A model generated the notes under the pieces. The model searched no databases and was not told the origin of the DNA. It saw only the letters and a list, made by a program, of their open reading frames with translations. This document shows, piece after piece, positions 1-6,857 of a DNA stretch of 42,626 nt (within the stretch, counting starts at the first letter, position 1; every line of letters starts with the position of its first letter). Source of the stretch: an uncultured Chlorobiaceae bacterium (GTDB lineage Bacteria; Bacteroidota; Chlorobiia; Chlorobiales; Chlorobiaceae); contig CAITSZ010000014.1 in NCBI GenBank assembly GCA_903895195.1, forward strand, positions 1 through 42,626. The letters are read 5' to 3'. Position numbers and translations under genes: made by a program.

Positions 1-69
1 ACTCATTAAGAAGGAAGAAACTGGAAATAATTGTTTAAGTTCTAACAACAAATCTGGCCTGAAAAAAGT

Positions 70-137
70 GGCACACTTTGCCACGGAATAGGTGGTACAC
101 TTTCGCCTGGAATACCTGGCACACTTTCCCCGGAATA
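70..137. repeat. Three 24-bp-spaced repeats resembling an IS21-type element end
   Basis: Three copies of a 20-21 bp unit of the form GGnACACTTTnnCnnGGAATA start at positions 70, 94 and 118, a regular 24-bp period. Several short repeats at a terminus are characteristic of IS21-family insertion sequences, so this is probably an IS end or its remnant. No transposase is visible in the window. The repeat stops a few bases before the readable homology of the following truncated gene, which fits insertion or rearrangement at that point. The family assignment is inference. Confidence 0.45.
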
Positions 138-141
138 CTCA

Positions 142-663
142 GTTCGGGGGCAGGTAGACTGGATAGTTACTTCAGGAGATAATCAAAAACTGCCATTTTT
201 GATTATTGATAAAAAGCGAGCCCTTATTTTTGCTTATAACAAGGATGGAGCAATTCTTGGTTCTGCGCCAGTGCTTCTTGGTTCAGCAATTGGCGACTTG
301 TCCATTCCGGGTACTGGCAGCAAGGAACTTTCCCAAATTCTTCCTGAAGAACGTATCACCCCGTCTGGTAGATTCTTTGCTCATCCGGGTAAAAACTCTA
401 ATGGCAGTGATGTGTTGTGGATAGACTTCAGCATGGCTTTAGCCATTCATCCTGTTCTTGATGGCAAATCCAAAGAAAAGAGATTATTGAGCCTCTTTTC
501 TGAATCGACTGAAAAACACAGGGTTTCATTAGGCTGTGTTAATGTTCCTAAGGAATTTTATACCAGCTTGATAAGGCCATTATTTTCAAAGGAGTCCGGC
601 TTGGTCTATGTTCTTCCGGAGACGCCCCAATGTGATCTCATTTTTAGTGTTGCGAGTAAATAA
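142..663 (+). pseudogene. 5'-truncated L,D-transpeptidase-like protein
   Basis: This is a truncated paralogue of the intact gene at 1033-1713. A formal ORF begins at a TTG at 199, but in-frame similarity to the paralogue runs upstream to about 142 (residues GQVDWIVTSGDNQK against GEVQQIFQDILSCGDNKN). The true gene therefore started further upstream and has lost its signal peptide. The catalytic-type region survives: a histidine in the AIHPV segment and HRVSLGCVNVP, the Ser-x-Gly-Cys-x-Asn core of YkuD/ErfK-type L,D-transpeptidases, which cross-link peptidoglycan. IS21-like repeats lie just upstream and probably mark the breakpoint. Without an export signal the product would not reach the periplasm, so I treat it as a pseudogene. 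Confidence 0.65.
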
Positions 664-1032
664 AGCGTATTGCTTTGGCGTATATTTTTTTAAATAGGGT
701 TAATAATTTTATATTATACATGTATAGGAAGCAGGTAATTCCGATAAATACCTATTATTCTTTATAGGTTATTCTTTCATCAGCTAATACGTTTCTCCAC
801 AAACTTTTTTCACCGCAAATCATCTGCATCCTATAGGGATATGCTGTGCAGCAAACGCCCTTTTATCAGTTCCAAGGATTAACAAGTTTCAATACCAGCG
901 TTCGCTGATAATTTTTTGGATAAAATTACTTCAAAAGGGCGATCTTATACAAAAGCCGGTTTTTTGGATTATAGATTATTGTTCTGTTAGAACTCCAAAC
1001 CTGGGTATTCTTCTGTTTCATTGTGATATAAA
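664..1032. other. Intergenic region, no gene seen
   Basis: AT-rich spacer between the truncated and intact L,D-transpeptidase-like genes. I found no convincing ORF, RNA gene or strong hairpin. It probably carries the promoter of the gene at 1033, but no clear -35/-10 pair could be chosen. Confidence 0.5.
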
Positions 1033-1713
1033 ATGAGCAATAATAATCGTGTTTGCCCTGCATGGTTTTTCAACGGGCTCTTCATATTTGCTCTCTTAGC
1101 GATTTTTCCCCGCTATGCGCATGCCGTCGAGCAAAACATGGCTACCGTTCCTCTATCGCCGCCTCAGGCATCAGGCGAAGTGCAGCAAATATTTCAGGAT
1201 ATATTAAGTTGTGGGGATAATAAAAATATGCCTTTTATCATTCTTGATAAGAAGCAGGCAAAAATTTATTCTTTTCAAAAGGACGGTCAACTTCTTGGTG
1301 AAGCACCGGCACTGCTTGGTATAGCTATTGGCGACTATTACTACCCTGGCACCGGACAAAAACAAATGTCAGAGATTAAAGTTGAAGAACGAACAACTCC
1401 GGCCGGCCGATTCCATGCACTCTTGGGTTATAATTCTCACGGCGAAGAGGTTTTGTGGGTAGATTTTGATATGGCTATTGCCATTCATATTGTCGTTAAG
1501 GGTACTGTCAAAGATCGTCGGCTTGAACGCCTGCAATCTCCTAACCCCAAAGACCATCGTATTTCTTTTGGCTGCGTTAATGTTCCCGCTCCTTTTTACA
1601 ACAATACCATCAGTCCGTATTTTATCGGTAAGGGAGGAATGGTTTATGTTCTTCCGGATACGAAAAAATTAAGTGAGGTTTTTGGTGATTCCTTATGCAA
1701 AAACAGCCGTTGA
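1033..1713 (+). CDS. Exported L,D-transpeptidase-like protein (YkuD/ErfK type)
   Basis: 226 residues. Residues about 1-32 form a signal peptide: a polar N-terminus, a hydrophobic core (GLFIFALLAIF) and an A-H-A site before VEQ. The C-terminal half has the L,D-transpeptidase-like signature: a histidine in AIAIHIVV followed about 34 residues later by HRISFGCVNVP, where the cysteine would be the acyl-enzyme nucleophile. Known family members form 3-3 peptidoglycan cross-links or attach proteins to the wall; which applies here cannot be told. The spacing and motif differ somewhat from classical YkuD, so this may be a divergent subfamily. The preceding gene is a truncated copy of the same family. 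Confidence 0.75.
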   Translation: MSNNNRVCPAWFFNGLFIFALLAIFPRYAHAVEQNMATVPLSPPQASGEVQQIFQDILSCGDNKNMPFIILDKKQAKIYSFQKDGQLLGEAPALLGIAIGDYYYPGTGQKQMSEIKVEERTTPAGRFHALLGYNSHGEEVLWVDFDMAIAIHIVVKGTVKDRRLERLQSPNPKDHRISFGCVNVPAPFYNNTISPYFIGKGGMVYVLPDTKKLSEVFGDSLCKNSR

Positions 1714-1788
1714 TTTCCTCTTTATTCAATCAGTCATATAAACAGAGTACTATAGGCACCTATCCATAGCGATCAGGTATCTTAATGC

Positions 1789-3432
1789 CTATGCATCCTC
1801 TGCTCCCATTTTTGACGGTCTTACAATCACTACCTCTTCGCGCTCAACAATTACCTGACCTGTAGGAAGATTTTTTCCGCGCCTGACATATTTTTTCAGC
1901 GTATACATTACTGGTACCAGTTCAGAATGTTTTGCGGCAGAATACCATGCTGCAACTTCAGCAGCTTTTTTGATTTCTTTCAGATGTTGTAATGTTGCGC
2001 CTTTCAATACACAGTGAGAACCCGCTGAACCACGTGCATGGAGCCATATATCATTTGGCCTGGCATGGCTAAAGGTCAGCAGCTCATTGTTTGCAGCATT
2101 TTTGCCGACGAGTACGGTAGCGGTCTGTGATAGTTGTATAATTCTGAACGGTAAAAGTAAACGCTTATTGTTGGACGCAAGAGCTCCGCTTTTACCCAAC
2201 AGCCCTGAATGCTGTTCAATAAATCTGCGAGCCTCTTTTACAGTTACAATATTTTCTGTTGCAGCCAGAAGTTCTTCCAGTGTTTTTTTATCCCGCTCAA
2301 GTCCAGAAAGCCTTTCCACCATTGTTTTGAGTTTCCCTCTGGTTTTCGAGGCTTTCGAAAAATACTCTTCAGCATTTTTCTGAAGCGTCAACGCTTCTTT
2401 CAGGCGAATGGTTGTATCAGGCTCACCTTGGAGAAAAATATTTTTTACAGTAATGCTTTGCCATTCAGTTCTTGGCTGGTAAAGCGAAGCCATAAGCAGG
2501 TGAGCAGAGGTTTCATAGTTTTTGGCTAACTCATTGAGCATTTCAGGGTTAAACCCATCCAATCTCTTTTGTTTATTCAGAAGTTCCCGCTTCAGTTTTT
2601 TGCGAAATGCTTTCAGTTCCTCTTGTGTTTCGAGGCTCTGACACATTTTTATACTGTAATAAGAAAGTCCTTCAAGAATCCGGTCAAAATAACGGGTTTG
2701 CTTGCCTGCGAAGTGCAGAAGTGAAAATACCGGTTCGCCACTCTCTTTTTCCGAGACGCCTCCCTTCGGGTCAATCAGTTCATAAAAAACAGACTTGAAC
2801 GCAATAAAAAGAGCTTCAGGGCTCTCCCTGTCAGTCGCCAGGTCAAGCATCACCATTACTGTCAATCGATCAAAACCCGGAAGCATGGGCCTCAGTTTTT
2901 CAGCGATACTCTCTTCATCCCTGCTGTTGAATTGTTCCAGAAAAAGCGATTGATTCATCGCCAGAATTTCAAGCTCTCTCAAAACTCCCGATGCATCACT
3001 CCTAAAATCATAGGGTTGACCAGCCAGTGAGTTTTTCTGCTTGAACGCATCGAAAATATGGTTTTCTTTAACAAGAAAAACGTTTGTCTTTGAACTGAAC
3101 AACTGCATCACAATTGTCACATCATCAGCAAGGGCAATGCGTATCTCCCTGTCACACGGAGAGATATCAACACTTGCAACCTTTTTCCGATAGGCCTCTT
3201 TCATCAGAGAGGGAGAATCGCGACTTTTTTTGCTGACACCCTCTCGTATAAAAAAAGAGAGCAGGGGAGTATGCGTAACAACGACAATCTGCATATGTGC
3301 GCCTGTACCGTCAATGAAACTGAGTCTCAGTTCATTTTTATCCTGTGAATATATCTCGACTACATACCCCCCGCAAAGGCGTTCATGCAGCTCCATTGCC
3401 GCATGGTAGAGAGTGAAATAGTTACGTATCAT
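1789..3432 (-). CDS. rqcH: NFACT-family protein, RqcH homologue (Rqc2-like)
   Basis: 547 residues. The N-terminal NFACT-N domain contains the Asp-Arg pair (D94-R95 in SPCDREIRIAL) that is needed for C-terminal tailing in RqcH. A long helical coiled-coil region follows (about 255-420), then the NFACT-R domain with NDIWLHARGSAGSH at about 460-473. RqcH binds the obstructed 50S subunit carrying a peptidyl-tRNA and recruits tRNA-Ala to add alanine tails that mark stalled products for degradation. Older annotations call the family fibronectin-binding protein. It stands alone, convergent with the L,D-transpeptidase-like gene. The retained DR motif suggests tailing activity. Confidence 0.88.
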   Translation of the reverse strand: MIRNYFTLYHAAMELHERLCGGYVVEIYSQDKNELRLSFIDGTGAHMQIVVVTHTPLLSFFIREGVSKKSRDSPSLMKEAYRKKVASVDISPCDREIRIALADDVTIVMQLFSSKTNVFLVKENHIFDAFKQKNSLAGQPYDFRSDASGVLRELEILAMNQSLFLEQFNSRDEESIAEKLRPMLPGFDRLTVMVMLDLATDRESPEALFIAFKSVFYELIDPKGGVSEKESGEPVFSLLHFAGKQTRYFDRILEGLSYYSIKMCQSLETQEELKAFRKKLKRELLNKQKRLDGFNPEMLNELAKNYETSAHLLMASLYQPRTEWQSITVKNIFLQGEPDTTIRLKEALTLQKNAEEYFSKASKTRGKLKTMVERLSGLERDKKTLEELLAATENIVTVKEARRFIEQHSGLLGKSGALASNNKRLLLPFRIIQLSQTATVLVGKNAANNELLTFSHARPNDIWLHARGSAGSHCVLKGATLQHLKEIKKAAEVAAWYSAAKHSELVPVMYTLKKYVRRGKNLPTGQVIVEREEVVIVRPSKMGAEDA

Positions 3433-3773
3433 AACTCCGTCAGTCCAGCTTGTTTGATCCCCCTTTTATTTCTGATCGGCATAGCGGAGAATGTTCTTTA
3501 ATGTATGCTGCCGCAGAAATCCAGTAGCAATATACTTCTGCTTGAACGCTTATTTCTATCAGGATCTCCCCTCAATCCTCACCACCGTCATTTCGCCTGC
3601 CCAATAGGAAATCGCCTGCGTAATCCAAAGCCAATAATATATTAGTCCTATAAGCCCTATTTCCCTTTCTTCTTCATTTATGCAGAAAAAAAAGTTATTG
3701 CTATTAAAACGCGGTTTTTGGCTCATGATTTGATTGATAATTGTTTTAAAACATGGAAATCAATGGAGTGTAT
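3433..3773. other. Intergenic region with 9-bp repeat units
   Basis: About 340 bases between the rqcH start and the Nif11-like gene. The only clear structure is a short run of 9-bp units (TCCTATAAG, CCCTATTTC) at about 3646-3663, which recurs at two other places in the window. No ORF or RNA gene is evident. Confidence 0.5.
3637..3663. repeat. 9-bp tandem repeat, copy 1
   Basis: Units ATATATTAG, TCCTATAAG and CCCTATTTC in register with a 9-bp period. The same unit family (consensus close to YCCYATAAG) occurs at 26553-26588 and 34811-34855, always between genes. Confidence 0.6.
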
Positions 3774-4004
3774 ATGTCCAGAGATGGGGTAGGGAAATTT
3801 TTACAAAGAATGAAGATTGACGAAGCCTTCAGGGATGCGGTTATAAGGATTGGCGACAGGGACGCAAGAATAGCGTTCATAAATCGCAATGGGTTTGATT
3901 GTACGCTGGATGAAATCCTGCAGTTTCCTGAAGAGTTGGCTAAAGAGGAGAGCCCCGACACCAAGAAATCGATAGACAATCAGCACTCAAAAGATTCAAT
4001 ATAA
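3774..4004 (+). CDS. Nif11-like small protein (possible leader peptide)
   Basis: 76 residues from the ATG at 3774. An in-frame ATG at 3753 would add seven residues, but GGAG at 3765-3768 lies five bases before 3774, and Nif11-type proteins usually begin directly with Met-Ser. The pattern VGKFLQRMKID...AFRDAVIR...ARIAFINRNGFDCTLDEI matches the Nif11 domain: helix, charged linker, then an x-x-x-GFD-x-T-x-x-E-(L/I) segment. Nif11 domains occur as leader regions of ribosomally made peptides (nitrile-hydratase-like leader families) and near nitrogen-fixation genes. There is no obvious glycine-rich core; the tail is hydrophilic and charged. No maturase gene is nearby, so the role is unknown. A hairpin follows at 4053. 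Confidence 0.7.
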   Translation: MSRDGVGKFLQRMKIDEAFRDAVIRIGDRDARIAFINRNGFDCTLDEILQFPEELAKEESPDTKKSIDNQHSKDSI

Positions 4005-4052
4005 TCCTCTCAACCCGGCACCCCTCACCACTGGCAACAAGTAATGATCGAC

Positions 4053-4082
4053 CACAAAACCGCACATTCGTGCGGTTTTGTG
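4053..4082 (+). terminator. Hairpin terminator after the Nif11-like gene
   Basis: A perfect 13-bp stem (CACAAAACCGCAC / GTGCGGTTTTGTG) with an ATTC loop, 48 bases after the stop codon. The T-rich part lies inside the 3' arm and no separate T-run follows, so termination is likely but not classical. It separates the small gene from the gas-vesicle promoter region. Confidence 0.55.
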
Positions 4083-4217
4083 CGTAAGCAAATCATGCAA
4101 CAAGCCAAAGCATACCCTTAACCGACACTCAGCTGGAAATAATAAATTTTATTAACCCTCTTGATTCCCTTTGGTTAGGCATCGGTAGTTTGATATCCAT
4201 GAATAATCAGAGCATGC

Positions 4218-4233
4218 TGGCACAGGTTATGCA
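4218..4233 (+). promoter_or_regulatory. Sigma-54 (RpoN) promoter for gvpA
   Basis: TGGCACAGGTTATGCA matches the -24/-12 consensus TGGCACRNNNNTTGCA at nearly every fixed position, with GG (4219-4220) and GC (4231-4232) separated by exactly 10 bases and a C before TGG. The only core mismatch is A for T at the first base of the -12 box. Transcription would begin near 4244, leaving a leader of about 65 bases before gvpA. An NtrC-type sigma-54 activator is encoded at 21829-23253, just beyond the gas-vesicle genes. Direct control by that activator is inference; no upstream activator site could be picked with confidence. Confidence 0.7.
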
Positions 4234-4308
4234 TCTCTTATTTCGTGAGGTAAACCGTCACTCACCCTTATAAAGACGGTATTGATAGATCAAACACTGG
4301 AGACCATC

Positions 4309-4515
4309 ATGGCAGTAGAAAAAACAATCGGCTCGTCAAGCCTCGTAGAGGTTATTGACCGTATCCTTGATAAGGGTGTCGTTGTTGACGCATGGGTAAG
4401 AGTATCATTAGTAGGAATCGAACTTCTTGCTATCGAAGCAAGGGTAGTAGTAGCCTCTGTTGAGACCTACCTGAAATATGCTGAAGCAATCGGCCTGACT
4501 GCAAAAGCAGCTTAA
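4309..4515 (+). CDS. gvpA: Gas vesicle major structural protein GvpA, copy 1
   Basis: 68 residues, the typical GvpA length. The start is the ATG at 4309, with GGAG at 4299-4302; a longer in-frame extension to a non-ATG codon at 4282 is not supported. GvpA is the small hydrophobic protein that forms the ribs of the gas-permeable, water-excluding shell. Family features are clear: [32 protein letters not shown] (helix, beta-turn-beta) followed by the second helix, ending AIGLTAKAA. It is the first gene after the sigma-54 promoter and has an identical twin 50 bases downstream. Confidence 0.97.
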   Translation: MAVEKTIGSSSLVEVIDRILDKGVVVDAWVRVSLVGIELLAIEARVVVASVETYLKYAEAIGLTAKAA

Positions 4516-4520
4516 GTGAC

Positions 4521-4537
4521 TGCAGAGAGAATCTGCA
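4521..4537 (+). other. Small hairpin between the two gvpA genes
   Basis: TGCAGA / TCTGCA, a 6-bp stem with a 5-base loop, right after the first gvpA stop codon and lacking a T-run. It could stabilise the 3' end of an abundant gvpA transcript or be incidental. It is not part of the duplicated unit. Confidence 0.3.
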
Positions 4538-4565
4538 TTATTAAAACCAAACACTGGAGACCATC

Positions 4566-4772
4566 ATGGCAGTAGAAAAAACAATCGGCTCGTCAAGCCT
4601 CGTAGAGGTTATTGACCGTATCCTTGATAAGGGTGTCGTAGTTGACGCATGGGTAAGAGTATCATTAGTAGGAATCGAACTTCTTGCTATCGAAGCAAGG
4701 GTAGTAGTAGCCTCTGTTGAGACCTACCTGAAATATGCTGAAGCAATCGGCTTGACCGCAAAAGCAGCATAA
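4566..4772 (+). CDS. gvpA: Gas vesicle major structural protein GvpA, copy 2
   Basis: 68 residues, identical in protein sequence to copy 1 and differing only by four silent bases. It carries its own copy of the GGAGACCATC leader before the ATG at 4566. Two tandem gvpA genes raise the dosage of the dominant shell protein, as in several cyanobacteria. The next gene begins 159 bases later, a gap with only a weak 6-bp hairpin (GAAGAG/CTCTTC at 4863-4880), so read-through into the helical protein genes is possible. Confidence 0.97.
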   Translation: MAVEKTIGSSSLVEVIDRILDKGVVVDAWVRVSLVGIELLAIEARVVVASVETYLKYAEAIGLTAKAA

Positions 4773-4931
4773 GCTGACCAGTAGCTTTATGAATGTTCTT
4801 GCTAAAACATCCTCAGGAAAATGAAAGTCCATCGAGCATGATTTACCAAGAACACATATTTAGAAGAGACTCCGCTCTTCCCACCCACATAAAAAAAGCT
4901 GCAGACAACAGTGATTTAATTTTACATCAAG

Positions 4932-5531
4932 ATGCTTACTAAAGAAACACCATACAGCGACGCTGGCATTTCAGAAGAATTTGGATACTCAGATTCGGTT
5001 CGCATACAAAAAATTCAAAATGCCTTTCAAAGTTCCGAAAATATTAAAGAGTCATGCCATTATTTAGTGGACAGTGTTAAAGACTCTTTGGACTATCTGA
5101 AAGAAAGACGGCTTGATCTAAGTTCAAAACTTTGTGAGGTCCTGGCAAAAAAAGAGTCAGTAAGGAAAAAGGATTATAACAGCATAATGGATGATATAAA
5201 CATGATGCTTGACGAAAAAGAGAATACTGCTAAAAATCATTTCCTGAATTACATAGAAGATCAAAAGGAGTTTACCCAGTCTTTAAAAGATATAATCGTG
5301 AATATTAGCGATTACAGCAAAGAAGACCTAAATAACAAGAATGCATTATTAAAATCAGAGTTGTCGGAAATAGCAGAAATACAGGAAAAAAGAAAACAAA
5401 CAGTTATAACGATATTGACGAATTTCCAGGAGACTCATAAAAAGGTTATGGAATATCTTGAGTCATTACTTGAAAAAGGGGAAGATATTACAATCAGAGA
5501 TATCAAAAAAGCTAAATATATAATAAGCTGA
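4932..5531 (+). CDS. Coiled-coil protein of the gas-vesicle locus, GvpC-type candidate
   Basis: 199 residues, almost entirely helical and charged (Lys, Glu, Asp, Ser-rich) with no signal peptide or membrane segment. I do not recognise a named family. It contains a stretch with the pattern K-x-DY-x-x-IM-x-x-I-x-x-x-L (about residues 80-94), similar to the repeat core of the following gene (R-x-x-x-Y-x-x-x-M-x-x-I). Its position directly after gvpA is where gvpC, the helical-repeat coat protein that ribs and strengthens the shell, lies in cyanobacteria. A GvpC-like coat role is inference. The start at 4932 has only a weak AAG before it. Confidence 0.6.
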   Translation: MLTKETPYSDAGISEEFGYSDSVRIQKIQNAFQSSENIKESCHYLVDSVKDSLDYLKERRLDLSSKLCEVLAKKESVRKKDYNSIMDDINMMLDEKENTAKNHFLNYIEDQKEFTQSLKDIIVNISDYSKEDLNNKNALLKSELSEIAEIQEKRKQTVITILTNFQETHKKVMEYLESLLEKGEDITIRDIKKAKYIIS

Positions 5532-5571
5532 ATATTGATTTTGTACCACCTAACGTAAAATGGAGACAACA

Positions 5572-6741
5572 ATGGGATTATCTAATGAAATGAAAAGCTT
5601 AAGTGAAGAAATGCTTTCTTCGTTTAAAAAACGCGTACAGGATAATGAAGAGTTGGTTGTAAATGTTGGAAAAAAACTGCAAGGGTATCGTAATGAACAG
5701 AAAAACACTGCGAAACAGTTGAATGCAAATGCAGCAGCACTTAAAAATGATCTGGCAGCTGGTGAAAAAGGGCGTTTGAGCACATATAATAAATTAATGT
5801 CCTCCATACAGAAAGACATTACAAGTATTGAGCAGGATGTTAAAAGTTCTAAGTCATCAGCAAATGCGTTGATCAAAGACTTTTCTAAAGCTCGTAAAGT
5901 TATGAGCCGCGATCTTGACAGATTCTTTTCAGAAGAGAATAAGTCTCGCGCTGAAACTGAACAATCAAGAATGGCAGATTATGAGGTATTTATCGGCAGA
6001 ATAAGCGATGAAGTCTCAAGTATTTTCAATTATACAAATGAGATGCTCGAAAAGTTTGCAAGTGAACATAAAGAGATGTCCGCAGATTTGAGAAAAGAGC
6101 TGGATGATGCCACAAATGAAAGATTTAAATATACTCATTCATTACTTAAAAGCATTCAGGGCAGAATTGCCGAAATAAGTAATGAGAATCTCACAGCTGC
6201 ACGCAAACTGAAATCAGATTTAAACCATGGCGAGGCAGAAAGGCTTAAAGAGTACAACGCTTTATTTGACAGGATCAGCAGTGAAGTAACTGAGTTAAGA
6301 AAATCAACATCCAGTTTGCTTGATAATTATTCAAAAGACAGGTCTCAGGGTAGAGAGCATTGGAACAAAATGCAGGAAGATATTGCAGCAATAAGGGGTG
6401 GAGATAAAAAAGCCGGCCAAAAAAAAGTTGAAAAAATAGTCGAAAAGATTGAGGTCAAGGTTCAACCTGTTGCAGTTGCCGTTCCAGAGTTACCGGTTGT
6501 TGTTGAAAAAGCGCCTGTTTTGGTTGTTCCGACTCCGAAAATCAGCGAAGAGAGCCGTTTAGAGGATAAAATCCTTCATTACATCAATAATCACCCTCAA
6601 GGTGTTAAAGTTTCAGATATGGAAGAACCATTGCATGAAACCAGAATGAAAATAGGTTTTGCAGCTAAATGTCTTTTGGATGCAGGAAAAGTCTCAAAAA
6701 TTGAAAACCTGTACTATCCCATAAAGAAAACATTTTTCTAA
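5572..6741 (+). CDS. Helical-repeat protein with winged-helix-like C-terminus, GvpC-type candidate
   Basis: 389 residues from the ATG at 5572, preferred over 5560 because GGAG at 5562-5565 sits six bases upstream, just as in gvpA. Residues about 1-280 are helical with four imperfect units built on the pattern L-x-x-(D/E)L-x-x-x-E-x-x-R-x-x-x-Y-x-x-(L/F)-x-x-x-I; units start near residues 60, 117, 174 and 215. A Pro/Val-rich linker (about 295-325) leads to a C-terminal segment of about 60 residues (LEDKILHYINNHPQGVKVSD...) that looks like a small winged helix. Four amphipathic repeats next to gvpA suggest a GvpC-like coat protein. The C-terminal domain would be unusual for GvpC. A hairpin terminator follows. 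Confidence 0.65.
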   Translation: MGLSNEMKSLSEEMLSSFKKRVQDNEELVVNVGKKLQGYRNEQKNTAKQLNANAAALKNDLAAGEKGRLSTYNKLMSSIQKDITSIEQDVKSSKSSANALIKDFSKARKVMSRDLDRFFSEENKSRAETEQSRMADYEVFIGRISDEVSSIFNYTNEMLEKFASEHKEMSADLRKELDDATNERFKYTHSLLKSIQGRIAEISNENLTAARKLKSDLNHGEAERLKEYNALFDRISSEVTELRKSTSSLLDNYSKDRSQGREHWNKMQEDIAAIRGGDKKAGQKKVEKIVEKIEVKVQPVAVAVPELPVVVEKAPVLVVPTPKISEESRLEDKILHYINNHPQGVKVSDMEEPLHETRMKIGFAAKCLLDAGKVSKIENLYYPIKKTFF

Positions 6742-6750
6742 GATTCCCCT

Positions 6751-6809
6751 GTAAAGCAAAACGGACTATTCCTTAAACATGAATTCTCCGTTTTGCTGTA
6801 CTGTTTTTT
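6751..6809 (+). terminator. Rho-independent terminator between GvpC-like gene and gvpN
   Basis: An 11-bp perfect stem AGCAAAACGGA (6755-6765) / TCCGTTTTGCT (6787-6797), extendable by GTA/TAC after one mismatch, with a 21-base loop and a TGTTTTTT run directly after. It splits the structural genes from the accessory genes and could lower expression of the latter. Confidence 0.6.
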
Positions 6810-6810
6810 G

Positions 6811-6838
6811 TTGTAAGGAGGCAAAAAGTCTTTATAAA
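6811..6838 (+). promoter_or_regulatory. Possible vegetative promoter for the accessory gvp genes
   Basis: TTGTAA (6811-6816) and TATAAA (6833-6838) are separated by 16 bases, immediately after the hairpin terminator. This could start a second transcript beginning with gvpN. It would leave only a short leader to the ATG at 6858 or 6885. It is a motif match only, in AT-rich DNA. Confidence 0.3.
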
Positions 6839-6857
6839 ATTTCAAAAGCTTGTTACT

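Larger units (their letters stand above)
4291..4772 (+). repeat. Tandem duplication containing two gvpA genes with leader
   Basis: 4291-4515 is repeated at 4548-4772, an offset of 257 bases. The repeat includes the leader CAAACACTGGAGACCATC and the whole gvpA gene. I see only four differences, all silent: T/A in the GTT/GTA valine codon, C/T and T/C near the 3' end, and T/A in the last alanine codon. This points to a recent duplication or ongoing gene conversion. Confidence 0.9.

Noticed and set aside
3719-3735. TGGCTC-N5-TTGAT, a weak sigma-54-like motif before the Nif11-like gene
   Set aside because: It lacks the essential GC of the -12 element and has a further mismatch in the -24 box.
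6815-6834. AAGGAGG with an in-frame ATA 12 bases downstream, as a possible non-standard gvpN start
   Set aside because: ATA starts are exceptionally rare, the spacing is too long, and normal ATG codons at 6858 and 6885 fit the family.
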